Source: Oreohelix idahoensis (taxonomy: Eukaryota; Mollusca; Gastropoda; Stylommatophora; Oreohelicidae). Taken from it: a stretch of DNA of 64,000 bases. Under the pieces are notes generated by a model. It was not told the DNA's origin and ran no database searches. It saw nothing but the letters and a program-made list of their open reading frames with translations. A program made the position numbers and the translations under genes. This document shows, in pieces, positions 30,837 through 42,778 of this stretch; positions within the stretch are counted from its first letter, which is position 1; the number at the start of each line of letters is the position of its first letter. The stretch spans positions 62,001-126,000 of the forward strand of contig JAMPIV010009902.1 in assembly GCA_024509875.1 (NCBI GenBank). The letters run 5' to 3'.

Positions 30837-33096
30837 ATGGAGGCCGTAAGGAGGCAGCCCCTCCACCATGCAAAGGCACAACAGGCCAATCACCTGTTTG
30901 CTTTAAACTATGATTTCGAGCAATATAAGAGAGAAAACCGGACTGATTCTAAAGGCGACGAACTGGAACGGACTACGACTTATGGAACTTGGAACACAAG
31001 AAGTATAAATGGGAAAGAAGAGGAGCTGATGGAAGAGATGAGGAAAGCAAAATTAGAAATCCTGGCTATTACCGAAACAAAGAAAAAGGGACAAGGAGTC
31101 ATGGATCTCGATGGCAACACGCTGTTATACAGTGGTGTACCCACATCTGAAAGAGCTAAAGGGGGCGTGGGTTGCATTGTGGCCAAAAAACCAGAAAGAT
31201 AGTATCAAGGGATGGAACTTTGTCTCGGAGCGCATTATGGTTGTAAAACTAAAAGAAGGAGAAACCATAGTCAACCTGGTCATAGTGTATGGGCCAAATG
31301 AGGATGAGAGAGCAGAGGTCGAGGAGGAATTCTTCGAGCTGCTTCAAAGGACAGTGGATGACTGCCTAGATGAAGTTATCATGCTCGGAGATTTTAATGC
31401 CAGAGTTGGAAATGACCATGCTAGATGGGGTGGAGTTATCGGAAGATATGGAGAAGATACTCTCAATGACAATGGAAAGCAACTCCTTAGATTCTGCAGT
31501 GAGCAGAATCTGATCATCACAAACACAAAGTTCCCCCATAAGCGCATACATGCATACACTAGATGTGAACCAACCAAGAATGAGAAGTCAGTGATCGACT
31601 ATGCCATTGTTAGGAGAAGCTCATTCAAATATGTCCGGGATGCTAGAGACTGGAGGAGGCCAGAGATTGGAAGTGATCACTACCTGCTAACAATCAAAAG
31701 AACAACTGAAAGAGTTGCTCAGCCTAGGAACTGCCCAACATCACGCAAGAAACCAAGTAAACGAGCGAGAGAAATGAGCATTAGGACCTACAAGCTGAAA
31801 GAGCCAGAAATTAAGACCAGATATCAGGGGCTTATTGCTGCAGCGGTGAGCAACACAGAAGAACGACCTGATGACTTGGAAATCCTCTGGAATAAATTCA
31901 AGGATATCATAAAGACAGCTGCAGCAGAAGCACGCGGTGAAGTCCGACTTGGGAACAAGAGAAAGAGGACACCTTGGTGGACAGAGGAAGTCAAAGAGAA
32001 AATAAGAGAGAAGAAAATGGCATGGAAACAATACTTAGGAGCTAAAACCACAACAGGACAGATGGAAAAATATAGAGAATATGTGACACTCAGAACAGAA
32101 GCAAAGAACAAAGTGCTAGCAGCAAAACAGAAGTCCTGGGAAGAATTTGGAGAAAAGCTAGAAAAAGATGCACAAGAAAACCAGAAATTGTTCTATAAGA
32201 CCCTAAAGAACATGAGAAAGGAAAAAACAATGCCCTCTCAAATTTATAAAGGACAAGCAAGGCAAATTGCTTACTGCCCCGAAGGAAGTAATGGAAAGAT
32301 GGAAAGAATATTTCTCAGAACTCCTGGATGGTGAGCATGGTGAAGCATCAGAAATGATAACCACTAGCACGGAAGAGAAAACCAATGATGGTGAAGATGA
32401 CATAAAGATGGAAGAACTGAAGGCAGCACTGGAGAAAATCAAGATGGGCAAAGCAGCAGGGCATGATGGTATAACACCAGAAATGGTTAAGTACATGGGA
32501 GCATCAGGCGACCTATTACTCTTAAGGGTTCTACAGGCAGCGTGGTACAACAAGACCATACCAAAGGATTGGGAGATTGCCATCATAACACCAATTTTCA
32601 AAAAGGGTGACAATCGACAGTGTGGAAACCATAGAGGCATATCCCTTCTCAGTGTCCCTGGTAAAATCTACTCTAGAATCCTAGAGCAGAGACTCCGACG
32701 GCTAGCTGAGCCAGAACTGGATGAGGTCCAGTGCGGATTCCGAGCGAACCGAAGTACTCAAGACCAAATCTTCACACTCAGACAGCTGAGTGAAAAGGCC
32801 CTTGAGTATAAGAGTGAGATCCATCTTTGTTTCATAGATCTGGAAAAGGCGTTTGACAGGGTCCCCTGGAGCAAACTTTGGGATTGTTTGGCAAGGAAGA
32901 ACATTCCAGCACCTCTGATTCATGCTATACAGAGCTTCTACAAGTCTTGCAAAAATTATGTGAGGACAGCAAACCATAAGTCAGAAGAGTTCAGGACCAC
33001 CACTGGTGTAAGACAAGGTGATATCCTGTCACCTTACCTTTTCATACTCCTCATGGACGATGTCATTAAGGCATGTAAGGAGAGAACAAGAAAGTA
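30837..33096 (+). pseudogene. LINE endonuclease and N-terminal RT
   Basis: Starts MEAVRRQPLHH and soon has TYGTWNTRSINGKEEEL, the N terminus of an APE-type endonuclease. After a frameshift near 31,190 come MLGDFNARVG, SVIDYAIV and the final GSDHYLLT block (about 31,670). A second frameshift near 32,270 precedes the RT: GKAAGHDGITPEMV, ISLLSVPGKIYSRIL, FIDLEKAFDRVP (first catalytic Asp near 32,840) and GVRQGDILSPYLF. The frame is cut by the mariner at 33,097. Confidence 0.85.
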
Positions 33097-34435
33097 CGAG
33101 GGGCGTTCAGAAAGTAATGCGCCACATCGTTTTTCTCGGCTAATAATGAAGATAGAAGCATGAAATTTTGCACACTTCAAATATGGCATGTGCTAATTGT
33201 GTGCACTAAATTTCACCGCAACCGGCAAAATAATACGGCTGCCCTAAACCGTTGAAATGGAGCGTGTTAGCAACTTGCGTTATAAACAGCGAATTGTGAT
33301 AGAATTTCTCGTTGCCGTAAAGGAAACTGTTGTGAATATTCACAAGCGTCTATGTGATGTGTATGGAAGTTTTGCAGTCGACAGGAGTACAGTCAGTCGC
33401 TGGGTTCAGAGAATCAAGGAATCAGGAAGTGGAGATACGGAGCTGCTTGATCGGCAGCGCTGTGGACGTCCTGCCACAGCCACCAACGCAGAAATGTTGA
33501 ATTGCGCTGAGGGCATTATTCTTACTGATAGGCGAATCACTACTCAACGATTGGCCTTACAGCTGTCAGTCAGCATTGGTAGTGCAAATGCAGTTATAAA
33601 AACTCTCGGATTTTCTAAGGTTTGCGCAAGATGGGTTCCTCGAAGTCTCACAAATGACCACCGATTGCAAAGGAAAGCAATTTCTTCTGAATTGATGGAG
33701 CGTTTCAATGCTGATGGAGAGAACTTTTTGGTTAAGATCGTTACAGGCGACGAAACCTGGGCACATCATTTTGAACCTGAGACAAAAAGACAGTCAATGG
33801 AGTGGCATCATCCGCAATCACCAAGAAGAAAGAAATTCAAGACAATTCCTTCAGCTGGAAAGGCCATGATCACTGTCTTTTGGGACATTGAAGGTGTGAT
33901 TCTTGTGGACGTTATGCCAAGAAGAGAGACAATCAATTCGCAAGCTTACATTAAGACATTGTAAAAACTCAATCAACGTTTTCGCAGAGTTCGGCCGCAC
34001 AAGAATCCAGCAGACCTGCTTCTCCGTCACGACAATGCTCGCCCTCACACAAGTCTGGCAACACGGGAAGCAATCACCAAATTGGGTTGGACTGCACTAC
34101 CCCATCCACCCTATAGTCCCGATTTGGCACCCTCTGATTTTCATCTATTTGGTCTACTTAAAGATGCACTCCGTGCAACAAGGTTTGAAGATGATGAAGG
34201 AGTGATTCGTGCAGCGAAGAAATGGCTTCATCATCAAGACAAAATCTGGTACGGGCTAGGAATACATGCATTTGTTTCGCGCTGGCATAAAGCCGTACAA
34301 GTTGATGGGGATTATGTTGAATAATACCGATGTTTACATGACATATCCATGTATATTGTTTATAAATTTCATGCTTTTTGAATAAACAGCATCTTTGAAA
34401 AACGATGTGGTGCATTACTTTCTGAACGCCCCTCG
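33097..34435 (+). mobile_element. mariner transposon copy 2
   Basis: 1,339 bp, TIRs CGAGGGGCGTTCAGAAAGTA at both ends, flanked by TA (33,095-33,096 and 34,436-34,437). It splits the LINE RT. The uninterrupted sequence AAAGTATTCAGTGGGG in the 4.8-kb LINE copy (about 4,975-4,990) is the empty site. Confidence 0.97.
33257..34324 (+). pseudogene. mariner transposase with one stop
   Basis: A 355-codon frame from ATG 33,257 to the stop at 34,324, interrupted only by a TAA at 33,962-33,964. The helix-turn-helix region, WVPRSLT, GDETW, HDNARPHTS and SPDLAPSDFHLFG are all present, and 34 residues separate the second and third catalytic Asp (DD34D, mariner). It is therefore one substitution or indel from an open frame. 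It resembles the transposase part of SETMAR-type proteins only because that gene captured a mariner. Confidence 0.93.
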
Positions 34436-34437
34436 TA

Positions 34438-35281
34438 TTCAGTGGGGTACTGGAAGATGAGACAGGTCTGTATTTCGGAGCTGGCATTTGCTGATGATGT
34501 TGCCCTGATTGCTTAATCAGAGGCACATCTCCAATTCAACCTGCAAGTCTGGAAGGAAGAGCTGGAGAAGAGAGGGATGGTCATAAGCAGCTCTAAAACA
34601 AAATCCATGGTGATATCACGAGAAGAAAGAAGACATCAGATTAAGCTGGGAGAACAGGTCCTGGAGCAGGTAGACCACTTTTAATACCTCGGAGCTATTA
34701 TTGACCGAAAGGGAGGCATCAAAGAAGAGTTGGCCACTCGAAAAGCAGCAGCTGGGAGACTTTTTCAGGCCATAAATCGAGGATTCCTCAGCAAGAGAGA
34801 GGTTGGTAAGAAAACGAAGATGGCTGTATACTGCTCCACCTATGTCCCAGTATTGACATATGGATGCGAGTCATGGGCAATGACTACAACCCACAAAAGC
34901 CAGATCCAAACCTCAGAAATGAGGTATCTGAGGAAGGTGTTTGAAGTAACAAGAAGAGACATGGTACGCAACCAGACGATACGTCAAGGCTTTAAATCCC
35001 ACCCCCTGTAGACCCAAGTAGAACAGTCCCAACTAAGATGGTTTGGCCATGTCTGCAGAATGGGAGAAGACCGGCTACCACGACAAGCATGGGAAACAAA
35101 GAGCCAAGGATCCAGACCCCCAGGACGACCCAGAGTCCGCTGGGAGGACAACATTAGACAATCTTTGAAGGACCGAGGACTAGAATGGAACCAGGCCAGG
35201 AGGAAGACAGCCGATAGGATAGTCTGGCGCTCTCTCTTCCAAACCTCTACACCTCACGGTAGAAGGGGAACGACTAAGTAA
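34438..35281 (+). pseudogene. LINE RT C-terminal part, after mariner
   Basis: Continues the RT: FADD catalytic box near 34,485, the thumb and the LRWFGHVCRMGEDRLPRQAW tail. Three in-frame stops are visible (near 34,514, 34,682 and 35,009). Compared with the open copy at 4,843-5,823 it is over 95% identical by eye. Confidence 0.85.
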
Positions 35282-35454
35282 GTAAGTAAGTAAGGCACTG
35301 CGAATATGATGCTGCATTTCTTCCAACAAATGATTCTTTTAGTACTTTCTATTCGTAATAGTTATTCTGTTTTACCTACGTGTTAGTAGTACCCATGCAG
35401 TTGTGGTTTTAGGTTGTGATAGACCCTAGGCGGTTTATGTAGCTATTTGTTTTA

Positions 35455-35575
35455 AATGATGAGGTTGCCAGCCTCCATGCACAACCTCATATCAATCGCC
35501 TTGTACGACATGCATGAGGGCGCAGTGATCATGTTCTTTCTTGGCCTTTTAAGAGAACTCCGGGAACGACAAGGG
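35455..35575 (+). repeat. Dispersed repeat R1 copy
   Basis: ATGATGAGGTTGCCAGCCTC, CATGCACAACCTCATATCAA, GACATGCATGAGGGCGCAGT, then TTTCTTGGCCTTTTAAGAGA. Good plus-strand reference copy. Confidence 0.6.
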
Positions 35576-35621
35576 GCGATTTCATAAATGGAAACTCAAA
35601 TGTTTGAATGGACCACAAGGG

Positions 35622-35813
<192 letters not shown>

Positions 35814-35944
35814 GATATGGTCTAAAAGTTTCACCAGTATAACGATGCCACATGAATCTACCAACTCTAATTCATAAATAGTATCAGTGTCACCAAACTC
35901 TGTGGTTCGCATTGTTTGGCTATGTTAAAGATATGGGCCTTTTT

Positions 35945-36360
35945 CTGATTACGGCCTGAATTACATGTACTGTTCTTGGCTTCATGATCGTAGTAGTCTG
36001 AAACCCTGAAAACATCAGCATCCTGTTTATCAGCATCCTTACTTCAGGGGCGTGCTTAAAAGTATCTGGCACCCGTGGCGGATCCTTCCGTTGGCACCTC
36101 CATTAAAAAAAAAACACAGAAAAAAATGTATTGCGGTGCAAGTAGATTTTTGAGAGTATTGACATAGTAGTGTCCGATAGCACCTTACTCCTGCCTGTTA
36201 CCCGGGGAGGACTGCTCCATCGCACCCCTCTCTTTAATACGCCACTGCCTTACTTCCCTGGTCTGACTATGGTCTGGATCATATTTACCGTTCTTGGCTT
36301 CATGATCATAGTATTCTCGCCCCTGCTAATATCAGCAGCCTATCTATCATTATTTTCTTA
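35945..36360. repeat. Two dispersed copies of a ~106-bp unit
   Basis: Copies at about 35,955-36,045 and 36,250-36,360 share GTTCTTGGCTTCATGATC and CCCTG..AA-ATCAGCA, as in the tandem array at 37.9 kb. A GC-richer spacer lies between them. Confidence 0.6.
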
Positions 36361-36369
36361 TTCTTCTTC

Positions 36370-36700
36370 TTCGTTCACCCTCAGATGTCAACTTGAATAA
36401 GTTCAAAGAAAGCAGTGGTCAGCCTGAGGCTGTTGATATCTCCGTAGATTTTCTCCAGGAATGGTACTAGTGATGGCCATATGCGTTTTCTCTGTTCCTC
36501 ATATGTTGGGCACCTTTGAAGCAGATGTTCGGTAGTCATTTTATCAGTGCCACAGTCACACTCATCAGTAGTTCATATCTTTAATTTGTTGAATAGATGG
36601 TATCTCAATCTGTTATGACCTGTGCGAAGTCTGAAGATTACCACTTGTTCACTTCTGCTGAGCTGGTAATATGGATCATTTTTTTTTAATGGCTGGATGC
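36370..36700 (-). mobile_element. RNase H-type LINE 3' end fragment
   Basis: The minus strand reads as the post-RNase H tail: a CxC...H...C zinc-like motif (CDCGTDK, TEHLLQRCPTYEEQRKRIWP) and LTTAFFELIQVDI. Related to 5,977-6,595. Confidence 0.6.
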
Positions 36701-37894
36701 TCTGCTTCCCACTTGTGCCTGTATCTGCGCTTGATAAAACTTAATGAAGATGTCTATCATTATCAATGCTATCCTGTTCTTACTCTGGCTTGGACTTTAT
36801 TTACCGTTCTTGGCCCTTGTAATATTAACATCATGTTTAACTTAGGGCGACCATCTGTCCCTTTAATGAGTATTTTTACAAGTAAATATTGAACGAAGTG
36901 ATAAGGAATGTAGTTCTGTTCTTCAGGTGATAAATCTATGATAAACATTCTTAAGCAGACCATGCGTCAAAAGTCTGTGCCCTTGAAGAATCTGAATATG
37001 CTTGTTGAAAAACTATGAGACGGTCGTGACAGTCTGAGTGAAAAGTTTCATGAGGATTATACATTCCTGTACATCATTTGATGGAAGAATTAGGTGTATT
37101 GATGAAATCATTATAAGATTTCCCATATTCTTCATGAATTACCTTACACGGATAACTAAAATGGGAAGATGGGTGAGAGTATTGTCAATATTTAATTGAT
37201 AAAGATGTTGCGTTTGACGATGTAAGTGCTTTGATCAACTCTTACAATCTGACATTTGTTGAAAGTAACATTAACGATGAATGATTCATGCATTTGCTGG
37301 CACATGAGAAATGAACCAAATTGTTAAAACAACATTTAACAATTTAATTTCATTATGAACTAATGATCGTACAATATTTCTTTGCGGCACCTGGTCACAA
37401 TGCAAACGTGTACTCTATATTTCATTGATGGAAATATCACTGAACACAAGACAGAAACAGTTTTTATGTGGATGTCATCAACGAAATTTTGCTTTCGCAA
37501 CATAATGTCAAAAATTGTTGCGCTGCCAGTTCCGTGATTATTTAAAGGAAAATATGAATTGTTGAAGAAGACAATTTCCGCTAAAATAAATAAATAAATA
37601 CATAATATGAACATAATAAAAATAATTTTATCAATACTGAATAACATGTGAAAAGTTAACTGTTAAAGTTGACATGATTTTAAAACATACATTTTAAAGG
37701 GTATTTTATTTCTATTTTCCCTTACCTTTAAAAACTAGCTCTAGTCATCACAATCATGCAATCATAGATTGAAATTACAATGTCCTCTTTTTGTCCTACT
37801 TTTTATCTTGTACTGTCCTCTGTTTTATGTCAAAAAGTCAGAAACTGTCCATAATTTTCTTTTTCTTTTTTTGTAAATGACATAGTCACCTAAG

Positions 37895-38225
37895 TTTATC
37901 TTTACCCTTGCTGTTCTGACTCTTGGTCAGGGCTACATTTACCGCTCTTGGTTTCATGATCAAAATAGTCAAGTCCCTGATAACATCAGCATTCTGTTTA
38001 TCATTATCCTTACGAATATCCTGTTCTGAATCTGGCCTGGGCCTAATTTACCGCACTTGGCCCCGATCATACTATTCTTGACCCTGATACTATCAGCATC
38101 ATGTTTATCTTTATACTTACTGTCCTGTTCTGGCTCTGAACTGAGCCACATTTACCGTTCTTGGCTTCACGATCATAGTATTCTTGCCCCTGATAATATC
38201 GAAAACATGTCTAACATTATCCATC
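37895..38225. repeat. ~106-bp minisatellite, three tandem units
   Basis: Units begin near 37,896, 37,998 and 38,104. Each carries TGTTCTG, TTTACCG, CTTGG, GATCA and a CCCTGATA-CATCAGCAT block, with 10-20% divergence by eye. A related single copy is near 36,755-36,840. Confidence 0.7.
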
Positions 38226-38229
38226 ACTG

Positions 38230-39226
38230 CCTTCCAGCTTCCTGTAAAGCATAGACCTTCAGCTAGTTCATGTTCCTGCTCTGTGCTATCTGCTAAAGGT
38301 CTTTCCATGTTATCTTAATCTCTGTTAAGTACAAATCTGTTTTTACTTCTATGGCTGTCTGCTGTCAATTTGACTTCTTCGTGCGTGCTTTTTTTTTCCC
38401 TCGCTCTATTTATCTTGCCCTGGGAATTAAAGCACAAGTACTGACTTGTAAGGCCATCAGCTAGCTGCGTCCTCTCCAACTATCATCTTTTCCTGACTTC
38501 TTGTATTTCCTCACCACTAGTATTTGTTTGTTGTATAAGGCGACTATGGAGGGTTGGGCATGTGGCCAGTTCCTCATTCTGTAAATACTTGAAGCCCAAA
38601 CAAACAATTAAGCAACATAAATAAATCGTCCAAAGTATGTGCAGGGTGCAATATTACCAGTATTTGCTTCCATTTTGGTTCTGGAAATACGTGGGGGGGG
38701 GGGGGAGAGGGGGGGGGGATGATCCGATTTCCGATCTCTCTTGTTCTTTTTTTAGAAGAATAGCTTTATTCGAAACTTTTGCAGAAAGAGTGCCCAACCA
38801 TTAAATTTCTGTTGCAATTTTTAATATATTGAATAAATGTTCAAACTCTTTGTTGGCTATTTTAATTTTATTCTGCCATAAAGCCTTGAATAGGCTATTT
38901 GTGCATGTCAGATAAATTGTACAGTTGTGTTTTTTTCCCGCCCGTTGGCTGTTCCATCATTTCACGTCGTTTTCGACGCGCTTTCTCTCAATATTAATGT
39001 CGATTCCAGATCATTGTTCATCTTGATCGTCTGTGAATTTTCATTCGTAGCACACGACCCATCTCCTTCGTTTTATCTCGGGAGAGATGCCCTTTATTGA
39101 AGCTGTTCTTGAAATTCTATGCCTCTTAACTTCTATTTCCACGTTCCCCTTAAATGTTTGCCTTCAAATCTCCGAGTACACTTTCTGTATCCATGTCAAC
39201 TTTCTATATTTCCGCTTCAAACAGAG
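38230..39226. other. Intergenic; small repeats only
   Basis: Holds a LINE tail relic (minus, about 38,225-38,330), an R1 fragment (minus, about 38,540-38,605) and a G-rich run at about 38,690-38,718. The last 300 bp before the LTR look unique and have no identified function. Confidence 0.4.
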
Positions 39227-39589
39227 TGTCGTGAGAAATTCTAAATCCACATATTTAAATTAAAGAGTAAATGTAAAGCCTAACGAATTAATTCAATAAA
39301 AGGAAAGAAGAATGGTAAAAGAACAGTGCGGTCACAATAGCGTACGCCTGGGTTATAGAACGTCATACTAGTTAAACAAGAAAACCCCTTTTTATGTTCC
39401 GTCTGCATAATTGTAACGCTTTCACGTTTGATAGTAAAGCCTACTGCATCAAATACACGCGTTTCTAAAAATAAAACTGGTACTGTGTTTCTTAGAAAAC
39501 CTTGAGATAGACACACTGCGTAATGACCTAGATTTAATATTCCATTCATGTCATTTTATGCACTACGTAAACGAAAAGACAGACGGGCT

Positions 39590-39626
<37 letters not shown>

Positions 39627-40072
39627 TACGGAGGAACGCATGCAATACTACCACGTCGTCTAACGGTATAAAATTAATGCCACCCCGCGCAAAAGGCATG
39701 CAGGCTTGATTTTTTTTTTCAAATAGACAGTAATAAAAAACACTAACGATACGAGGTAAGGTTTTAACAAACATGTTTAATGCTTATTAGGAAACATGAC
39801 ATTCTACTGTCTTACGTCTGAAATCCTGACTTTATACTGACAGAACAGTCGAAAAGGCAGGATAGGTGGCGGTTCGAAACATAAAATATAAAAAAACAAA
39901 TACACGACTATCCTAGAATAATACATATTTTGAACGAACCCACTTAACCCCATTAAACTTATATATTTGGGTGATTTAGGACTTGCTGACAAATAATATG
40001 TTAGTTGTTAAGCAAATAGTCTAATAATTAACAAATTATAGCCAAAATACTATAGTGGTGTTGTCTGACAAC
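39227..40072 (+). repeat. Element B 5' LTR, first part
   Basis: Matches 55,277-56,135 of the 3' LTR. It contains a (GA)n run at about 39,593-39,624, which is longer in the 3' LTR. It ends with the target ACAAC, where element A entered. Confidence 0.95.
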
Positions 40073-42262
40073 TGTGATAAACGAGCGCAAAGGTCTTATT
40101 GCTCCATCTTTTCCTACATTCTTCATACTGTATTTTCTCCGACATTTGCTCTCTCATCTCATATTTGCGATCCACATTTGCTATTTCATTGTTGTGATTA
40201 CTCGCGACCGGTATCTAGAGAACCACATTTGTTCTTTCATCGGGGGAAATAAAGTCCTTTGATTGAGTCCACATGCCTGACATTATCATTTGAAGCCCAC
40301 ATTGTATCGTGATAAATCTGGTAAAAACACATATGGTCATCCTAATCAAACTGTAATTTCTGTGACACCACATTGGACGCCCAGATTGGCCAGGGGAAAA
40401 CGTGGCCGCGGTTCAGACAAGCGTGGGTTGACCACATTGGACGCCCAGCTTGGGCAGGGTGACTTCCAGAAATATATAATACCGCATAATCTATTAGAGT
40501 GAGGCAGTCCAGGTTTTTACCTTGTGAGGAAGAGATCAAACCCAAAAACGCATAGCCTAATACACGTGTTTATTCAGAGTGGATGATAATTCAGTTCCGT
40601 GATTAATTGTGTTCTTAAAGGATTTTGCGAAGGGAAAAGAAGGTTAGTAGATCTTATACTTATTAATACATTTTCTTAATTTTGTTTATTTTAACCTCAC
40701 AGCTAAAATGTGCGGAAGATAAAGTTTCAAATAATTCTTGGCATAACTGATTAATAAAATCAGAAGATTTTCATAGAAGATGATAGGATGATAGAAGGTA
40801 ATTAATAGTTCATATTTCACCTTTATCATCATCACAGTCTCCCATATGCACACACTCTCATGCACAAGATATTTAACATCATTAGAATGGAACTCAGAGA
40901 GAGGGAGATGAATAATGAGCAGTAGTTTAAATGAAAGTCAACCAGTGATGTTAAATGTGAAAAACTTACGAAGACTTTTGTGTGTCTTCAGTTCATCAGA
41001 AGTCTGAGTCTACACGCAACGTGTCTGACGTCTAACCAGAAATAAGTTATCAAAAACGGACATTTGGCTAGCAGAATTCGCCATAGGACATCTTTCATTC
41101 CTCAATTTAAAAGGAATATTGTCTCACCCACAAGTCATAAGGTGGACGCAGCATTTTTCGTCACCATATACTGCTTGCTCACAAGTTCAATACAGAGTTA
41201 TCACAAGTTCAATACATCGTTATCACAAGTTCAATACAGAGTCATCATAAACTCTAATCACTCGAAAGATCATTATTATCTGAAGTCAAGCAAAAGAGCT
41301 CAAAAGAGGAATCGCATATTTATACCACGTGCAACACACTCTTAAGCGCATTTTATGAAGCAGACTCGAAAGTATATGAATCACGACTACATACGCAAGA
41401 TTATGAGTCTACATATCACTAACATTTCGTGAAGATATCCAGTCTGACCAGTACCGTCGGGAGATTAGACCACAGACCTTTTGTTCATATGACAACTATT
41501 AACTGTTGATCCACACTACAGAGATATACTCAAACAGTGAAGGAATATACATAAATATCTCGTCAGCGTTCTCCGTACGACAACAGTATTCATCAGAACG
41601 TCCTCGACTTAGAGATACCCCATTCGACATAACGTATAACAACTTGGGACATTTTATGCATACATGTGAATCCTCATATCTAGGAGAAGCATTTAGAGAC
41701 ACATGGACTGTGTAGAGTACTCACCATTTTGGTAACACGTATCATATCACATCATCATTTCACTCTACACCAGTTCATCCTTAATTAACTATTACTTAAT
41801 TAACTGTAATTTTATTATCTCATCTGTGTGTTTTGTGTGAATCGTCTTTCACCATCATCACGTTCTAACCATTACTAACCCTATATGTGTGGATATTTCA
41901 TTAATAAACCCAACGATCAGTTGATCATTATCAAGAGTTTGTTAATGTATCACTCGTGCTGTCGGTGTTACATATTCACCTATAGGAACCTTTCTCTACT
42001 CAGATGAGGTTGGGGGCTTTTTCTTTACGGGATCTAAGGGCAGAAGCTAAGGTCGTGGGGAAACAGAACTCTTTCCATAATTTATTAGAAAACACTGTCT
42101 AGTGGAAAGCATTCGCATTCCTGTCTTCTTGTCCCTATCTCGAATAGGTCTTTTTTTTCTTTCTTAACGAGCCAATTTCTAGAGACCTTATATCTAATAT
42201 CTCATAGACTATTCCTGGCAAAAACTACTGTCGTAGTTATCCCAGTGACTCACCACACGACA
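40073..42262 (+). repeat. Element A 5' LTR
   Basis: Starts TG and ends CA. It contains two copies of CACATTGGACGCCCAG (40,369 and 40,434), an AT-rich ATATATAATA box at about 40,474, and three tandem 22-bp units (CACAAGTTCAATACAGAGTT type) from 41,180. No conserved protein is encoded; the short frames are chance. Confidence 0.97.
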
Positions 42263-42264
42263 AT

Positions 42265-42284
42265 TGTGGGCTCGTCTTGGGATT
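42265..42284 (+). promoter_or_regulatory. Element A primer binding site
   Basis: TGTGGGCTCGTCTTGGGATT begins two bases after the LTR. It resembles the complement of a tRNA-Pro 3' end, with the GGGATT reaching the T-loop. Its role is priming of minus-strand DNA synthesis. Confidence 0.6.
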
Positions 42285-42778
42285 AGTGAACCCGGACTTA
42301 GAAGTGTGATAAATCACATTTTCATCCCTGCTTTACAATTGCGATAATTGCAAAATTTGTTGGCATTTCGAGGGATTATCTCCTAGACTGACACTTACTA
42401 TAATTTGTCTATTTCATAGGGGGGATAATTTATATCTCTAAAGCACGAGTGATACTTTTTAAATTGAGTATCAAACGGACAGAGTAAACACTTTTTGAGA
42501 ACAGAGGATACTGTAGGGAACTGAAAATTTTTTTTTTTTCAGTAACTGCTGGAGAAACTGTTATCATAAATATTTAGTAAATTTTTCATAGAAACTTCGA
42601 GATAATCTGTTAATTAATTTTTCAGAATACGCTGAGTGAGTGATTTTTAAGAACTATTTGAACTTGATTACTAATTTAAACCTAGCTGGTTTTAAAGAGA
42701 TAATTACTTGTGCGAGTCTATTAAATTTGTTTGGAGGTCACTGCCAATTTTTCCCTTCGCAAACCCGTACTGCATATC

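Larger units (their letters stand above)
30789..35293 (+). mobile_element. TAAG-tailed LINE, complete ends, split by mariner
   Basis: Flanked by the 13-bp duplication GGCACTGCGAATA (30,776-30,788 and 35,294-35,306). The 5' end is GCCTATGCCGGTCCCAAGCC; a similar CGGTCCCAAGCCCGG block occurs, as I recall, in 5' regions of other animal LINEs. The 3' end is (TAAG)n. Without the mariner it is about 3.16 kb. It holds endonuclease and RT genes with frameshifts and stops, so it is inactive. Confidence 0.9.

Noticed and set aside
30789..30880. An HDV-like self-cleaving ribozyme at the LINE 5' end
   Set aside because: GGTCCCAAGCC recalls part of such ribozymes, but I found no partner for the required first 7-bp helix within the next ~80 bases.
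31344..32640. Minus-strand open frames across the TAAG LINE
   Set aside because: They are shadows of the plus-strand endonuclease and RT frames, which have the conserved motifs.
33257..34324. A SETMAR-like host gene
   Set aside because: There is no SET domain. The sequence is a complete mariner with TIRs and TA duplications; the resemblance comes from SETMAR having captured a mariner.
38690..38718. A G-quadruplex regulatory element
   Set aside because: The run of G with one AGA interruption could fold, but such runs are also low-complexity sequence and assembly noise; nothing links it to a gene.
39280..39992. Minus-strand small proteins in the LTRs of element B (repeated at 55,330-56,055)
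   Set aside because: Same reason: duplicated because the LTRs are duplicated. One includes the (GA)n run as poly Ser-Leu.
41180..41245. A CRISPR-like array (22-bp repeats)
   Set aside because: The repeats are directly tandem with no spacers, inside a eukaryotic LTR.
41064..41715. Small proteins encoded in the LTRs of element A (repeated at 48,236-48,887)
   Set aside because: Their conservation only reflects the identity of the two LTRs; no domain or codon bias is evident.
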